Shown: one piece after another, positions 17,250 through 24,869 of the stretch
How the letters are laid out: each line of letters begins with the position of its first letter
Position numbering within the stretch: position 1 is the stretch's first letter
Origin: Microtetraspora malaysiensis
GTDB taxonomy: Bacteria > Actinomycetota > Actinomycetes > Streptosporangiales > Streptosporangiaceae
Length of the DNA: 64,000 nucleotides
NCBI RefSeq assembly: GCF_001528665.1
Contig: NZ_BBYJ01000014.1
Coordinates: 120,988 to 184,987, forward strand
Direction: 5' to 3'
Notes under the pieces: model-generated
The model's database searches: none
Told to the model about the DNA's origin: nothing
The model's input: only the letters and a program-made list of their open reading frames with translations
Program-made: the position numbers and the translations under genes

Positions 17250-17741
17250 ATGTACTCGACGCGGGTCTCCCGGCACGTGAACGCGCCGCGTTCGGCGGTC
17301 TACCAGGCGCTCGTGGACGCGGACGCGATCGCGAAATGGCGGGTGCCGGCGGGCATGAGCAGCCACGTCCACGAGTTCGACGCCCGCGAGGGCGGCGCGT
17401 TCCGGGTCTCGCTCACGTACGACACCCCGGGACCGACCGGCAAGTCGGCGGCGCGCACCGACACCTACCACGGCCACTTCGCGGAGCTCGTTCCGGACGA
17501 GCGCGTGGTCGAGGTGTTCGAGTTCGAGACAGCAGATCCCGGGCTGCACGGGACCATGACGATGACGACGACGCTCACCGACGCCGCGGGTGGCGGCACC
17601 GAGGTCGTCATCGCGCACGACGGGATCCCCGACGTCGTGCCCGCCTCCGACAACGAGACGGGCACGCGGATGGCGCTGGCGAACCTGGCCGCGCTCGTCG
17701 AGCCGGGCCACGCGCCGGCTCCCACCGACCCCACCAGGTAA
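17250..17741 (+). CDS. SRPBCC (AHSA1-type) domain protein
   Basis: A 163-residue single-domain protein of the START/Bet v1-like fold, with the typical opening VSRHVNAPRSAVYQALVDADAIAKWRVP and a later GTMTMTTTLTDAAGGGTEVVIAHDGIP strand region. The fold holds a hydrophobic ligand pocket; many actinobacterial copies have no known ligand. The ATG follows a leaderless TAGGGT -10, which supports this start over the GTG/TTG codons further upstream. Function unknown. Confidence 0.8.
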   Translation: MYSTRVSRHVNAPRSAVYQALVDADAIAKWRVPAGMSSHVHEFDAREGGAFRVSLTYDTPGPTGKSAARTDTYHGHFAELVPDERVVEVFEFETADPGLHGTMTMTTTLTDAAGGGTEVVIAHDGIPDVVPASDNETGTRMALANLAALVEPGHAPAPTDPTR

Positions 17742-17813
17742 GCCTGGGCCCTCATCAGCCCGGCCCCGATTCGTGCGCGACGCGCCCTGCGATGCCGTCC
17801 GACCTGCGCGAAC

Positions 17814-17839
17814 GCCGGTGTGACGCGCATCACACCGGC
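17814..17839. promoter_or_regulatory. Consensus CRP-type operator
   Basis: GCCGGTGTGA-cgcgca-TCACACCGGC is a perfect 26-bp inverted repeat. Its core is exactly TGTGA-N6-TCACA, the CRP/Crp-GlxR consensus. It lies 70 bp before the flavoprotein start and 72 bp after the SRPBCC stop. A role as a terminator of the upstream gene is possible but the exact core favours an operator. Confidence 0.75.
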
Positions 17840-17908
17840 CGCATGTCACGAACGGACCGGCAACTTCCATCTGGTGGTCGTCAACAGCCAGTCGAGGAAG
17901 GCAGAACG

Positions 17909-19114
17909 ATGAGCGCACAGCACGAAGCCGGCGTGACGACCACACACCGCGTGGTGATTCTGGGGGCGGGGTACGCGGGCCTGTCCGCGGCGATCCAGCT
18001 CGCGTCCCGGGTCAAGCGGAGCGAGAACGTGCAGGTGACCCTGGTGAACGCGCAGGAGCACTTCACCGAGCGGCTGCGGCTGCACATGACCGCGACCGGA
18101 CAGCAACTCGCCGAGCTGAGTATCCCGGAGCTGCTGGAGGGTACGGGTGCGCGGTTCGTCCGCGGCTGGGTGACGGCGGTGGACGCGGACGCGAAGACCG
18201 TACGGATCGACGACGAACACGTCCTGCCCTACGACACGCTGGTGTACGGGCTGGGCGGCGTGGCCGACACGGCGGCGGTGCCGGGCGTCGAGGACCACGC
18301 GTACGCGCTGAACAGCGCCCAGGACGCCGAGGCGCTGGCCGATCGGCTGGCCCGGCTCGGCCGCGGCACGGTGGTGGTCGCCGGCAGCGGGCTGACCGGC
18401 ATCGAGTCGGCCGCGGAGATCGCCGAGCGGCACCCGGAGCTGAACGTGGTGCTGCTGGGCCGGCGTGAACCCGGTGCGGCCATGAACCCGAAGGCCAAGG
18501 CGTACCTGCGGTCCGCGCTCGAGCGCCTGGGCGTGCGGGTGCGCAGCGGGGTCGAGGTGGCGAAGGTGCTGCCCGACGCGGTCGAGCTGACCGGCGGGGA
18601 GAGTGTGCCGGCTGACGTGGTCCTGTGGACGAGCGGTACGCGGATGTCACCGCTGGCGGCCGCCGCCGGGCTGACCGTCGACGAACACGGCCGCGTCGTC
18701 ACCGACGCCACGCTGCGGTCGGTGTCCCACCCCGAGGTGTACGCCGTGGGCGACGCGGCCGCGATCCGCCAGGGTTACGGCGTCATGCACGGCACCTGCC
18801 AGGGGGGCATGCCGACCGGTGTGCACGCCGCGATGTCGATCGTCCGGGCGCTGAAGGGCAAGCGGCCCAAGCCGTTCCGCTTCGGCTACTACCACACGCC
18901 GGTGAGCCTGGGCCGCCACGACGCGGTCGTGCAGTTCACCCACCCCGACGACAGCCCCCGACGAGTGCATCTCACCGGCCGCGTCGCGGCCCGGTATAAG
19001 GAGACGGTGACCGCTTCCCCTTGGCCCACGTGGGGCCGTATGAAGAAGATGCCCGCTTCGGGCGCGTTCTGGCCCCGCGGCGGGCGCTTCACCCGGGCCG
19101 GTGCGGCGCGGTGA
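17909..19114 (+). CDS. NAD(P)/FAD-dependent oxidoreductase (type II NADH dehydrogenase-like)
   Basis: A 401-residue two-Rossmann flavoprotein. The FAD loop is VILGAGYAGLSAAIQLASR, the NAD(P) loop is VVVAGSGLTGIESAAEIAERH, and YAVGDAAAIRQ closes the FAD site. It resembles NDH-2 and AIF-type enzymes that pass electrons from NAD(P)H to quinones or small acceptors. GGAAGG precedes the ATG. It overlaps the ECF41 sigma gene by GTGA. Oxidoreductases are one of the three hallmark partners of ECF41 sigma factors, so it is the likely sigma target as well as a probable Crp target. Confidence 0.86.
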   Translation: MSAQHEAGVTTTHRVVILGAGYAGLSAAIQLASRVKRSENVQVTLVNAQEHFTERLRLHMTATGQQLAELSIPELLEGTGARFVRGWVTAVDADAKTVRIDDEHVLPYDTLVYGLGGVADTAAVPGVEDHAYALNSAQDAEALADRLARLGRGTVVVAGSGLTGIESAAEIAERHPELNVVLLGRREPGAAMNPKAKAYLRSALERLGVRVRSGVEVAKVLPDAVELTGGESVPADVVLWTSGTRMSPLAAAAGLTVDEHGRVVTDATLRSVSHPEVYAVGDAAAIRQGYGVMHGTCQGGMPTGVHAAMSIVRALKGKRPKPFRFGYYHTPVSLGRHDAVVQFTHPDDSPRRVHLTGRVAARYKETVTASPWPTWGRMKKMPASGAFWPRGGRFTRAGAAR

Positions 19115-20028
19115 CCCAGCCACTGAACCTCGACGAGCAGGTGTTCGTCCGGAATCGGAACCTGCTGTTCTCGGTGGCCTACCGCATCCTCGGCAGCGCG
19201 GCCGATGCCGAGGACGCGGTGCAGGACGCCTGGATCAAGTGGTCGGCCGCCGACCGCTCCCAGGTGGCCGACCCCAAGGCGTACCTGACCCGGATCGTGT
19301 CGAATCAGGCGCTGGAGCGGCTGCGCTCCACCCAGCACAAACGTGAGACCTATGTGGGGCCGTGGCTTCCTGAGCCCATCCTCACCAGCGCAGACACCGC
19401 GGATTCCGTCACGGGCGCCGAGTCGGTGTCGATGGCGATGCTGGTGGTGCTGGAGACGCTGAGCCCGCTCGAGCGCGCGGTGTTCGTGCTGAAGGAGGTC
19501 TTCGACTTCAGCCACGCCGAGGTCGCGGAGGCGGTGGAGCGCTCCGAAGCCGCGGTACGGCAGGCCGCGCACCGCGCGCGCGAACATGTGCAAGCCCGGC
19601 GGCCGCGCTTCGCCGCGGACCGGTCGCGGCAGCGTGCGGTCACCGAGCGGTTCTTCGCCGCCGCGACCGGCGGTGACGTCAACGCCCTGATGGAGCTGCT
19701 GTCCCCGGACGTCACGCTATGGACCGACGGCGGCGGCAAGGTCCGCCAGGCCCTGCGCCCGGTCGTGGGCGCGGCGACGGTGGCAGGCTGGTTCGCGGCC
19801 ATCGGCACCGTCACCTACCAGGGCGTCGAGCCCGCCGACATGAACGCCGAACTCGTCGAGATCAACGGCGGGCCGGGCATCGTCTTCAGCGGCCCGGGCC
19901 GTGTGATCGCCACCGTCACCTTCGACTTCGATGGCGACGGCCGCATCACCGCCATCCACAACGTCGCCAACCCGGACAAGCTCCTGGCCGTCGCCGACGG
20001 CACCGCCCGCAGTCTCGGGACGCGGTGA
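19111..20028 (+). CDS. ECF41-group RNA polymerase sigma factor with SnoaL-like tail
   Basis: A 305-residue sigma factor with region 2 (VAYRILGSAADAEDAVQDAWIKW) and region 4 (LSPLERAVFVLKEVFDFSHAEVAEAV), then an NTF2/SnoaL-like domain. The three ECF41 marker motifs are present: WLPEP in the linker, DGGGK and NPDKL in the C-terminal domain. In this group the tail replaces a separate anti-sigma factor and tunes activity. The GTG start overlaps the flavoprotein stop by 4 nt; there is no good ribosome site, so translation is coupled. Confidence 0.9.
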   Translation: MTQPLNLDEQVFVRNRNLLFSVAYRILGSAADAEDAVQDAWIKWSAADRSQVADPKAYLTRIVSNQALERLRSTQHKRETYVGPWLPEPILTSADTADSVTGAESVSMAMLVVLETLSPLERAVFVLKEVFDFSHAEVAEAVERSEAAVRQAAHRAREHVQARRPRFAADRSRQRAVTERFFAAATGGDVNALMELLSPDVTLWTDGGGKVRQALRPVVGAATVAGWFAAIGTVTYQGVEPADMNAELVEINGGPGIVFSGPGRVIATVTFDFDGDGRITAIHNVANPDKLLAVADGTARSLGTR

Positions 20029-20041
20029 GCTACCCGCCCAT

Positions 20042-20074
20042 CGGCCGGACGGCGGCGACCGCGCCGTCCGGCCG
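20042..20074 (+). terminator. Strong hairpin terminator after the ECF41 gene
   Basis: CGGCCGGACGGC and GCCGTCCGGCCG pair perfectly over 12 bp with a 9-nt loop, starting 14 nt after the sigma-factor stop codon. Confidence 0.7.
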
Positions 20075-20471
20075 GCCGGGCCGGCTCATCCGCGAACGGC
20101 TCAGGAAAGCGGCGTTCCTACCTCTGCTGCCGCAAGCAGCATGATCAACTTCGATCGATAGGTCTGTTCCCAGAGAGACCTGACCCGCATACGGGCGGCT
20201 CAGCCCACCGAGGCGATCATGGCGAGTGGCCTTGCTACGGACGACGCTATGGACGACGACGGCGTCCTCGACACCATGACAGCGCCGGCACATGGCCGGG
20301 ATGGCGCTGGACGGAGCACCTGACGCCGGGGCCGTGGCGGACGTAACCGTCGACGGCGCAAGGAAGGCGCGGCGCTGGCACAAGCGTGTTCTCGGCCAGC
20401 ACCTACGGAAGCGAGCCGTTTCCATACGCATGAATTGACGGCGAGGAAGCCCAGCGGAGCGATGACCCCAG

Positions 20472-20521
20472 GCATTTCTCAGTAAAACTATCCCCGCGCA
20501 TTTCAGAGCACAGTAAAGCTA
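20472..20521. repeat. Direct repeat GCATTTC..CAGTAAARCTA
   Basis: Copy 1 is GCATTTC-t-CAGTAAAACTA (20472-20490). Copy 2 is GCATTTC-agagca-CAGTAAAGCTA (20498-20521). The two parts are conserved but differently spaced. Confidence 0.6.
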
Positions 20522-20550
20522 GAATTCCGCGGTTTTCGGGAGATTGGCAT

Positions 20551-20578
20551 CGGGGATACCGCAAAGGTGGGACATAGC
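20551..20578 (+). promoter_or_regulatory. Shared upstream element, copy 1
   Basis: GGGGATACCGC, 5 nt, then GGGACATAGCT closely matches GGGGACACCGC...GGGACATAACT at 22521. Each copy carries two GGGAyA-like half sites about 16 nt apart, which suggests binding of a dimeric regulator or a special sigma factor. Confidence 0.5.
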
Positions 20579-20616
20579 TGAGGAAATGGTTTAACTATGC
20601 ATCTATCTCCGGCAAT

Positions 20617-20900
20617 ATGAGGGGCAACGTCGCACATCCAAGGGGTTTCACGTTGCTTCGGTCGGTTCAGGGGAGAAACGCTCTGGGTCGGGTTTCAGCA
20701 CGTCGGCGCAGTCTCGCCTTGCGCGCGCACGATGGCGCGGACGCCACCCCGTCCTACACCACCACCGGCAAACCCGGCGACTACCAGCCGACCCCATCCG
20801 GACTTCAAGGCACGGAGTTCACCAACGGCGGCAACGCCACCCCATTCCTGCTCCATAGCGGCCACCAGTTCCGTGGGTATCCCGGTGTTGCTATCTCACA
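20617..20900 (+). pseudogene. Remnant of a vanadium haloperoxidase / PAP2-like protein
   Basis: The frame beginning near 20730 reads SYTTTGKPGDYQPTPSGLQG and shortly after TPFLLHSGHQFR. This matches the region before the core of vanadium-dependent haloperoxidase-like phosphatases (a GxYxPTPP... then TPFxxxSxxQFR pattern). The remainder of the expected 400+ residues, including the phosphate/vanadate-binding core, is absent; the frame runs into unrelated sequence. It is therefore a fragment, not a working enzyme. The match is by eye only. Confidence 0.5.
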
Positions 20901-20959
20901 GTGTCGATGCCGGGTCGCGCTGAATGGATGGCACTCCAGCCATCGAGAGGGACATGAGT

Positions 20960-21469
20960 ATGAGTCACGATATTCATCCCCGCATACCGCGACGGCGGGC
21001 CCTGATCGGCGCACTTGCTCTGATCGGCGCACTTGGACTGGTCACCGCTTGCGGCGGCTCGCCGCCCCGCGGCCCGGCGTCCCGCGGGATCACCCCGGGC
21101 GCCGGCCAGACCCTGCCCGGCAGGCCCGGCGGCACCGGCCCGGCATCTTCCATCCCGGTGATGCCCAACACGGCCACAGCCCCACCCACACGCAGCGCGC
21201 CGGCCACGCCGGTGGGCCCGAACTCCGTGACGATCAAGAATTTCGCCTTCCATCCCGCTGCGCTGACCGTCAAGGCAGGCACTACGGTGACCTGGACCAA
21301 CCAGGACCCTGAACCGCACACCGTGACGAGCCAGGGCCAGGGCCCGCTCCGCTCCGCCACGCTGGCGTCCGGTGCGCGCTACCCCTACAAGTTCGCCACG
21401 CCGGGCACCTACAAGTACCAGTGCAGCATCCACCCATTCATGACCGCCACTGTGACGGTGACCCAGTGA
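20960..21469 (+). CDS. Cupredoxin-domain lipoprotein (plastocyanin/azurin-like)
   Basis: A 169-residue protein with a basic N-terminus (PRIPRRRALIG), a hydrophobic segment and lipobox LVTAC (Cys31), so it is anchored outside the membrane. After a Pro/Gly/Thr-rich linker comes a blue-copper domain: VTIKNFAFHPAALTVKAGTTVTWTNQD, with copper ligands His in EPHTVTS and Cys-His-Met in CSIHPFM. It probably carries electrons. The ATG at 20960 has GAGAGGG at 8 nt; the ATG two codons earlier is too close. Its stop overlaps the metallophosphoesterase start. Confidence 0.88.
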   Translation: MSHDIHPRIPRRRALIGALALIGALGLVTACGGSPPRGPASRGITPGAGQTLPGRPGGTGPASSIPVMPNTATAPPTRSAPATPVGPNSVTIKNFAFHPAALTVKAGTTVTWTNQDPEPHTVTSQGQGPLRSATLASGARYPYKFATPGTYKYQCSIHPFMTATVTVTQ

Positions 21470-22431
21470 CCGGCCCCATCGATCCGCGTGGAGCCGAGCC
21501 GACGCCGGAACACGGGATGTCTCGCCGCCAACTGCTGCGCCACGCCGGCTGGTTCGGCGCCGCCGTGGTCTTGACGGTGGCCGACGGCCAAGTGATCAGC
21601 AGCATCGCAGGCAGCCAGGACAGCGCCGCCGCACAGGCCGCCCACTCTGGCGCGCTGCGGTTCGTGCAGATTTCCGACAGCCACGTCGGCTTCACCGGCG
21701 CCGCCAACACCGACGTGAACCGAACGTTCACCGAAGCGCTCAATCAGGTCAACAGCCTGGGCTTCCTCCCCGACTTCGTCATGCACAGCGGCGACCTCAC
21801 CCACCTCTCCACTCCGGGCCAGTTCGACCAGGTCAAGCAGATGTTGACCGGCCTGCGTACCGGTCGCGTCTTCACGGTGCCCGGGGAACACGACTCGATC
21901 GGCGATGCCGGACATGCGTACCGGCAGCGATTCGGCGCAAACACCCTCGGCGAGGGCTGGTACAGCTTCGACACCCATGGCGTCCACTTCATCGCTCTGG
22001 TCAACACCCTGAACATGAAGCAACTCGGGCACCTTGGCACCGACCAGATCGACTTCGTCCGCAAAGACGTCAATGGCCTATCGGCTGACACTCCCATCGT
22101 GGTGTTCAGCCATATCCCGCTGTTCGCCATGTACCCGGCTTGGGGCTGGGGCACCGATGACGCCATCAAGGTCCTGGGCCTGCTGCGCCGTTTCTCCTCC
22201 GTGACCTGCCTGAACGGCCACGTGCACCAGCTGTTCACCAAGACCGAAGGCAACGTCACCTTTCACAGCGCCACCACCACCGCCTATCCACTGCCCAAAC
22301 CGGGCATCGGGCCGGGACCCCTCCCGCAGGTGGTACCAGCCGGCCGCCTCAAGGACGCGCTGGGCATCCGCACTGTCACCTACCGTAAGGGCGAAGGCGG
22401 CCTGGCCGTCACCGACCACAAGCTGACATGA
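21466..22431 (+). CDS. Tat-exported metallophosphoesterase
   Basis: A 321-residue calcineurin-like phosphoesterase. The N-terminus MSRRQLLRHAGWFGAAVVL is a Tat-type signal. Metal-site motifs are ISDSHVGF (DxH), HSGDLTHL (GD), VPGEHD in place of the usual GNHD, FSHIPLF and NGHVHQL (GHxH). The GNHD Asn-to-Glu change removes a bridging or phosphate-contact residue and is unusual. The GTG start overlaps the cupredoxin stop by 4 nt, so both are exported from one operon. Substrate unknown. Confidence 0.85.
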   Translation: MTGPIDPRGAEPTPEHGMSRRQLLRHAGWFGAAVVLTVADGQVISSIAGSQDSAAAQAAHSGALRFVQISDSHVGFTGAANTDVNRTFTEALNQVNSLGFLPDFVMHSGDLTHLSTPGQFDQVKQMLTGLRTGRVFTVPGEHDSIGDAGHAYRQRFGANTLGEGWYSFDTHGVHFIALVNTLNMKQLGHLGTDQIDFVRKDVNGLSADTPIVVFSHIPLFAMYPAWGWGTDDAIKVLGLLRRFSSVTCLNGHVHQLFTKTEGNVTFHSATTTAYPLPKPGIGPGPLPQVVPAGRLKDALGIRTVTYRKGEGGLAVTDHKLT

Positions 22432-22449
22432 AGGCGTCCGCGGCCTCGC

Positions 22450-22512
22450 CGTCCGCTTGAGCACGGCCGCCGCCATCGCCGTCAGCGGCTACATCCACGC
22501 CGACCTGGAAGA
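22450..22512 (+). pseudogene. Short fragment of a membrane-protein N-terminus
   Basis: The frame through 22455-22510 reads RLSTAAAIAVSGYIHADLE, which looks like the first membrane helix of a small actinobacterial membrane protein (..SGYxHAxLY..), and then is lost. I treat it as a remnant; evidence is thin. Confidence 0.25.
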
Positions 22513-22520
22513 TCGATGCC

Positions 22521-22547
22521 GGGGACACCGCGAGGCGGGACATAACT
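22521..22547 (+). promoter_or_regulatory. Shared upstream element, copy 2
   Basis: GGGGACACCGC, then GGGACATAACT, aligns with the copy at 20551-20578 with a one-base gap and a few changes. It lies about 60 bp before the DUF6529 gene. Confidence 0.5.
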
Positions 22548-22609
22548 AGCGTTGAGCGGGCTGTTGCGACGGCCCCGGCGGCCAGGACCATGGGAGGGAG
22601 CAGACGGAC

Positions 22610-23164
22610 GTGGGAGCCCCACCGAAGATGTCACCCCGGCCGGCCCGGCTGCGGCTGGCGACAGCCGCCGGGCTCGCCCTGGCCGTGACGGCGGCCTTGT
22701 ACGCGTTCGGCCGGATACACACACCCGACTACGCCAGCAGCCTGTTCGGACGCCGCGGCAACGACGCGAACCTTCTGAAGGCGCAAGTAGGCACCGCCCT
22801 GCTGGGCCTGGCCTTCTACCAGCTCATATTGGCGCTGTGGATCTACCAGCGGCTACCCGGGGCCGGTGCCGCCCCCCGCCCGGTACACCTCGCCCACCGC
22901 ATCGGCGGAGCCGTGCTGTTCGTGGTCTCCCTGCCCATCGCCTACCACTGCATCACCGCTTACGGAGTGCAGACGGACAGCGCCCGAGTCGCCCTGCACT
23001 CCCTCGCCGGCTGCTTCTTCTACGGCGCATTCGCCGCGAAGGTACTCATCGTCCGCAGTCGGCACCTACCCGGCTGGGCGTTGCCACTCGCCGGCGGCAC
23101 CCTGGTCACCCTCATCGCGATCTTGTGGTCCGCAGCGGCCCTCTGGCAGCTGACCCAACCCTAG
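22610..23164 (+). CDS. DUF6529-like four-helix membrane protein
   Basis: A 184-residue protein with four hydrophobic segments (about 15-32, 62-80, 97-118 and 152-172) and conserved-looking histidines (VHLAHRIGG, IAYHCI, ALHSLAGC) placed as in haem-b-binding four-helix bundles. It matches my recollection of DUF6529, found beside cupredoxin genes. A redox or haem role is inferred only. The GTG at 22610 follows GGGAGGGAG at about 10 nt; an ATG six codons later is the alternative. Confidence 0.65.
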   Translation: MGAPPKMSPRPARLRLATAAGLALAVTAALYAFGRIHTPDYASSLFGRRGNDANLLKAQVGTALLGLAFYQLILALWIYQRLPGAGAAPRPVHLAHRIGGAVLFVVSLPIAYHCITAYGVQTDSARVALHSLAGCFFYGAFAAKVLIVRSRHLPGWALPLAGGTLVTLIAILWSAAALWQLTQP

Positions 23165-23307
23165 GTCGTGAGGTACTCGACCGCCCTCCCGATGCCCTCG
23201 CTTTCCGCCGCTCCGGTCACCGTCGGCAATAGGACGGGAAATTACCTCCCGGCGTGGCAAAAATGTCACGGCACAGGATCAGGCTGCCGAGCTCCCAATA
23301 GCGCTGC

Positions 23308-23934
23308 TCATATGAAGGCGGTGACGCCCTCGTATTCGCCTTGGCGTGCGTGGCCGGTCACCTCGTATTCGAGGAGCAGCAGGCCGTTCGGCGTGGCCTC
23401 GTGATGGAGCAGGCGGAGGCCGGACGGGGCGCCTGCGCCGGTCAACAGCCGTCGGCCGGTCCGGAGTACGGCGGGGGCGACCACGAGGCGGAGCGTGTCG
23501 ATCAGGCCCGCCGACAGCAGTGAGTCGCCCAGGCGGGCGCTTCCGTGGATCTGGAGTTCCCGGCCTGGCTGTGCCTTGAGTTCGGTGACCGCGTGGACCG
23601 GGTCGCCCTTGAGGATGATCGTGGGGTTCCAGGTCCCTTCGGTGAGGGTGTTCGTCACGACGTACTTCGGCAGGGTGTTCATCCGCTCGGCGAACGGGTC
23701 GGCAGGGTCGGTGATCTTCGGCCAGTCGCGTGCGAACGCCTCGTAGGTCCGCCGGCCGAGCAGCAGGCCGTCGGCGAGGTCGAGCCAGTCGGAGGCGCGC
23801 TGGACGAACATCCCGTCCATGTGGGGGACGAGCCAGCCGCCACGGACGAATCCGTCGCCGGTGTCCTCGTCCGGCGAGCCGGGGCCCTGGCTGACCCCGT
23901 CGAGCGTGACGAACTCGGTGAGGGTGATCTTCAT
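23308..23934 (-). CDS. Dihydrofolate-reductase-like (RibD C-terminal domain) protein
   Basis: A 208-residue protein of the DHFR-like fold, with MKITLTEFVTLDGVSQGPGSPDED at the start, LLGRRTYEAFARDWP, and IHGSARLGDSLLSAGLIDTLRLVVAPAVL near the end. These stand-alone proteins bind NADPH-type cofactors, but the physiological substrate is unknown. It overlaps the preceding SRPBCC gene by ATGA and is the last gene of the ArsR operon. Confidence 0.85.
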   Translation of the reverse strand: MKITLTEFVTLDGVSQGPGSPDEDTGDGFVRGGWLVPHMDGMFVQRASDWLDLADGLLLGRRTYEAFARDWPKITDPADPFAERMNTLPKYVVTNTLTEGTWNPTIILKGDPVHAVTELKAQPGRELQIHGSARLGDSLLSAGLIDTLRLVVAPAVLRTGRRLLTGAGAPSGLRLLHHEATPNGLLLLEYEVTGHARQGEYEGVTAFI

Positions 23935-24407
23935 CGCGGAGCCACGCTCTCGGTGAGAGCGGCCAACTGGCGGGTGACCGTCCCCCACCCCTCGGCGAAG
24001 CCGAGCTTCTCGTGATGAGCGCGGGCCTCCGGGTCGCCGTGCCGGACGACGATCCGGTAGTCCGTGCCGTCTGGGTGATCGTTCAGCGTGATCGTGGCGG
24101 TCATCGGGACCGGGGCGGGGCTCGCGGGCCGCCACGTGCTGTCAATCGCATTGGTGAACACGATCCGCTCGAACTCGTCCACGGCGAGGAAGCACGCGTC
24201 CAGGTGCGAGACGAACGCGGCCCCGTCGTCACTCAGCCGCGTCACGAACGCCCCGCCGGGCCGCAGGTCCAGGCGGTCCACCCGGCAGCGGGACGGAGCC
24301 GGGACCCACCACTGCTCAAGCCGGGACGGGTCGGTCCAGGCCCTCCACACGGTCGCGCGCGGGGCGCGGATGATCCGCTCCAGGCCGAGGTCGAGATCGG
24401 GATTCAC
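23931..24407 (-). CDS. SRPBCC/AHSA1 domain protein
   Basis: A 158-residue Bet v1-like protein with ERIIRAPRATVWRAWTDPSRLEQWWVP and the end segment HEKLGFAEGWGTVTRQLAAL, both typical of AHSA1 proteins linked to ArsR regulators. The GTG at 24407 has GGAGGAG at 8 nt and overlaps the ArsR stop by GTGA. The gene order ArsR-SRPBCC-DHFR-like is common in actinobacteria, but the role is not established. Confidence 0.85.
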   Translation of the reverse strand: MNPDLDLGLERIIRAPRATVWRAWTDPSRLEQWWVPAPSRCRVDRLDLRPGGAFVTRLSDDGAAFVSHLDACFLAVDEFERIVFTNAIDSTWRPASPAPVPMTATITLNDHPDGTDYRIVVRHGDPEARAHHEKLGFAEGWGTVTRQLAALTESVAPR

Positions 24408-24742
24408 TGCCTGTTCTCCTCCGGGTCGGTGACCAACTGTTCGAGGCGGTCGGTGCGCTCCGCCCAGATCTGGCGCTGCTCCGCGAGCCAATCGTCGACC
24501 AAGGCGAGCCGCTCGCGGTTGAGCACGCACGTGCGCACCCGGCCGGACTTGACCGTGCGGATCAGCCCGTTCGATTCGAGCGTCCGCACGTGCTTCATGA
24601 AGGAGGGAAGGGTCATCGGGAACTCGCGGGCGAGGTCGCCGACGCTCGTGGGCCCGTGGCCGAGGCGCCGGACGACGGCGCGCCGGGTGGGGTCGGCGAG
24701 GGCGACGAACAGCCCGTCGAGCTGCGCCGAATACTGTGCCAC
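24404..24742 (-). CDS. ArsR-family repressor
   Basis: A 112-residue winged-helix protein: VALADPTRRAVVRRLGHGPTSVGDLAREFPMTLPSFMKHVRTLESNGLI. It has no Cys pair for metal sensing, so it belongs to the SRPBCC-linked branch. The GTG at 24742 is 7 nt after GATACT, so the mRNA is probably leaderless. It likely represses its own three-gene operon through the nearby dyad. Confidence 0.88.
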   Translation of the reverse strand: MAQYSAQLDGLFVALADPTRRAVVRRLGHGPTSVGDLAREFPMTLPSFMKHVRTLESNGLIRTVKSGRVRTCVLNRERLALVDDWLAEQRQIWAERTDRLEQLVTDPEENRQ

Positions 24743-24749
24743 GCCGCTA

Positions 24750-24788
24750 AGTATCACCGCCCCGCAATAGTTAGCGCAAGAGCTAACT
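24750..24788 (-). promoter_or_regulatory. Leaderless arsR promoter with dyad operator
   Basis: On the minus strand TTGCGC (24779-24774), an 18-nt spacer and GATACT (24755-24750) are followed by 7 nt and the GTG. AGTTAGC-gcaaga-GCTAACT (24769-24788) is a perfect 7-bp-arm inverted repeat covering the -35 box, well placed for autorepression. Confidence 0.65.
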
Positions 24789-24869
24789 GTCGAGTCGCGC
24801 AGGCGATCACCAACCATCACCGGCCATCTCCCTGATCAACAGCGTCTCGGCCGGGCGACGTCACCGTGG

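Larger units (their letters stand above)
20075..20616. other. Gene-poor, comparatively AT-rich stretch
   Basis: No reading frame here has convincing protein character. From about 20470 the DNA is clearly less GC-rich than its surroundings. It contains a duplicated motif (20472-20521) and a promoter-like element shared with position 22521. It looks like decayed or regulatory DNA. Confidence 0.5.

Noticed and set aside
17844-17882. ECF41-type promoter (TGTCACG ... CGTC) before the flavoprotein
   Set aside because: The two elements are 28 nt apart, far more than the roughly 16 nt expected, and the -35 differs from TGTCACA.
20617-21312. A complete 231-residue secreted protein gene
   Set aside because: The frame joins a haloperoxidase-like fragment to antisense or out-of-frame cupredoxin sequence and has no consistent protein character.
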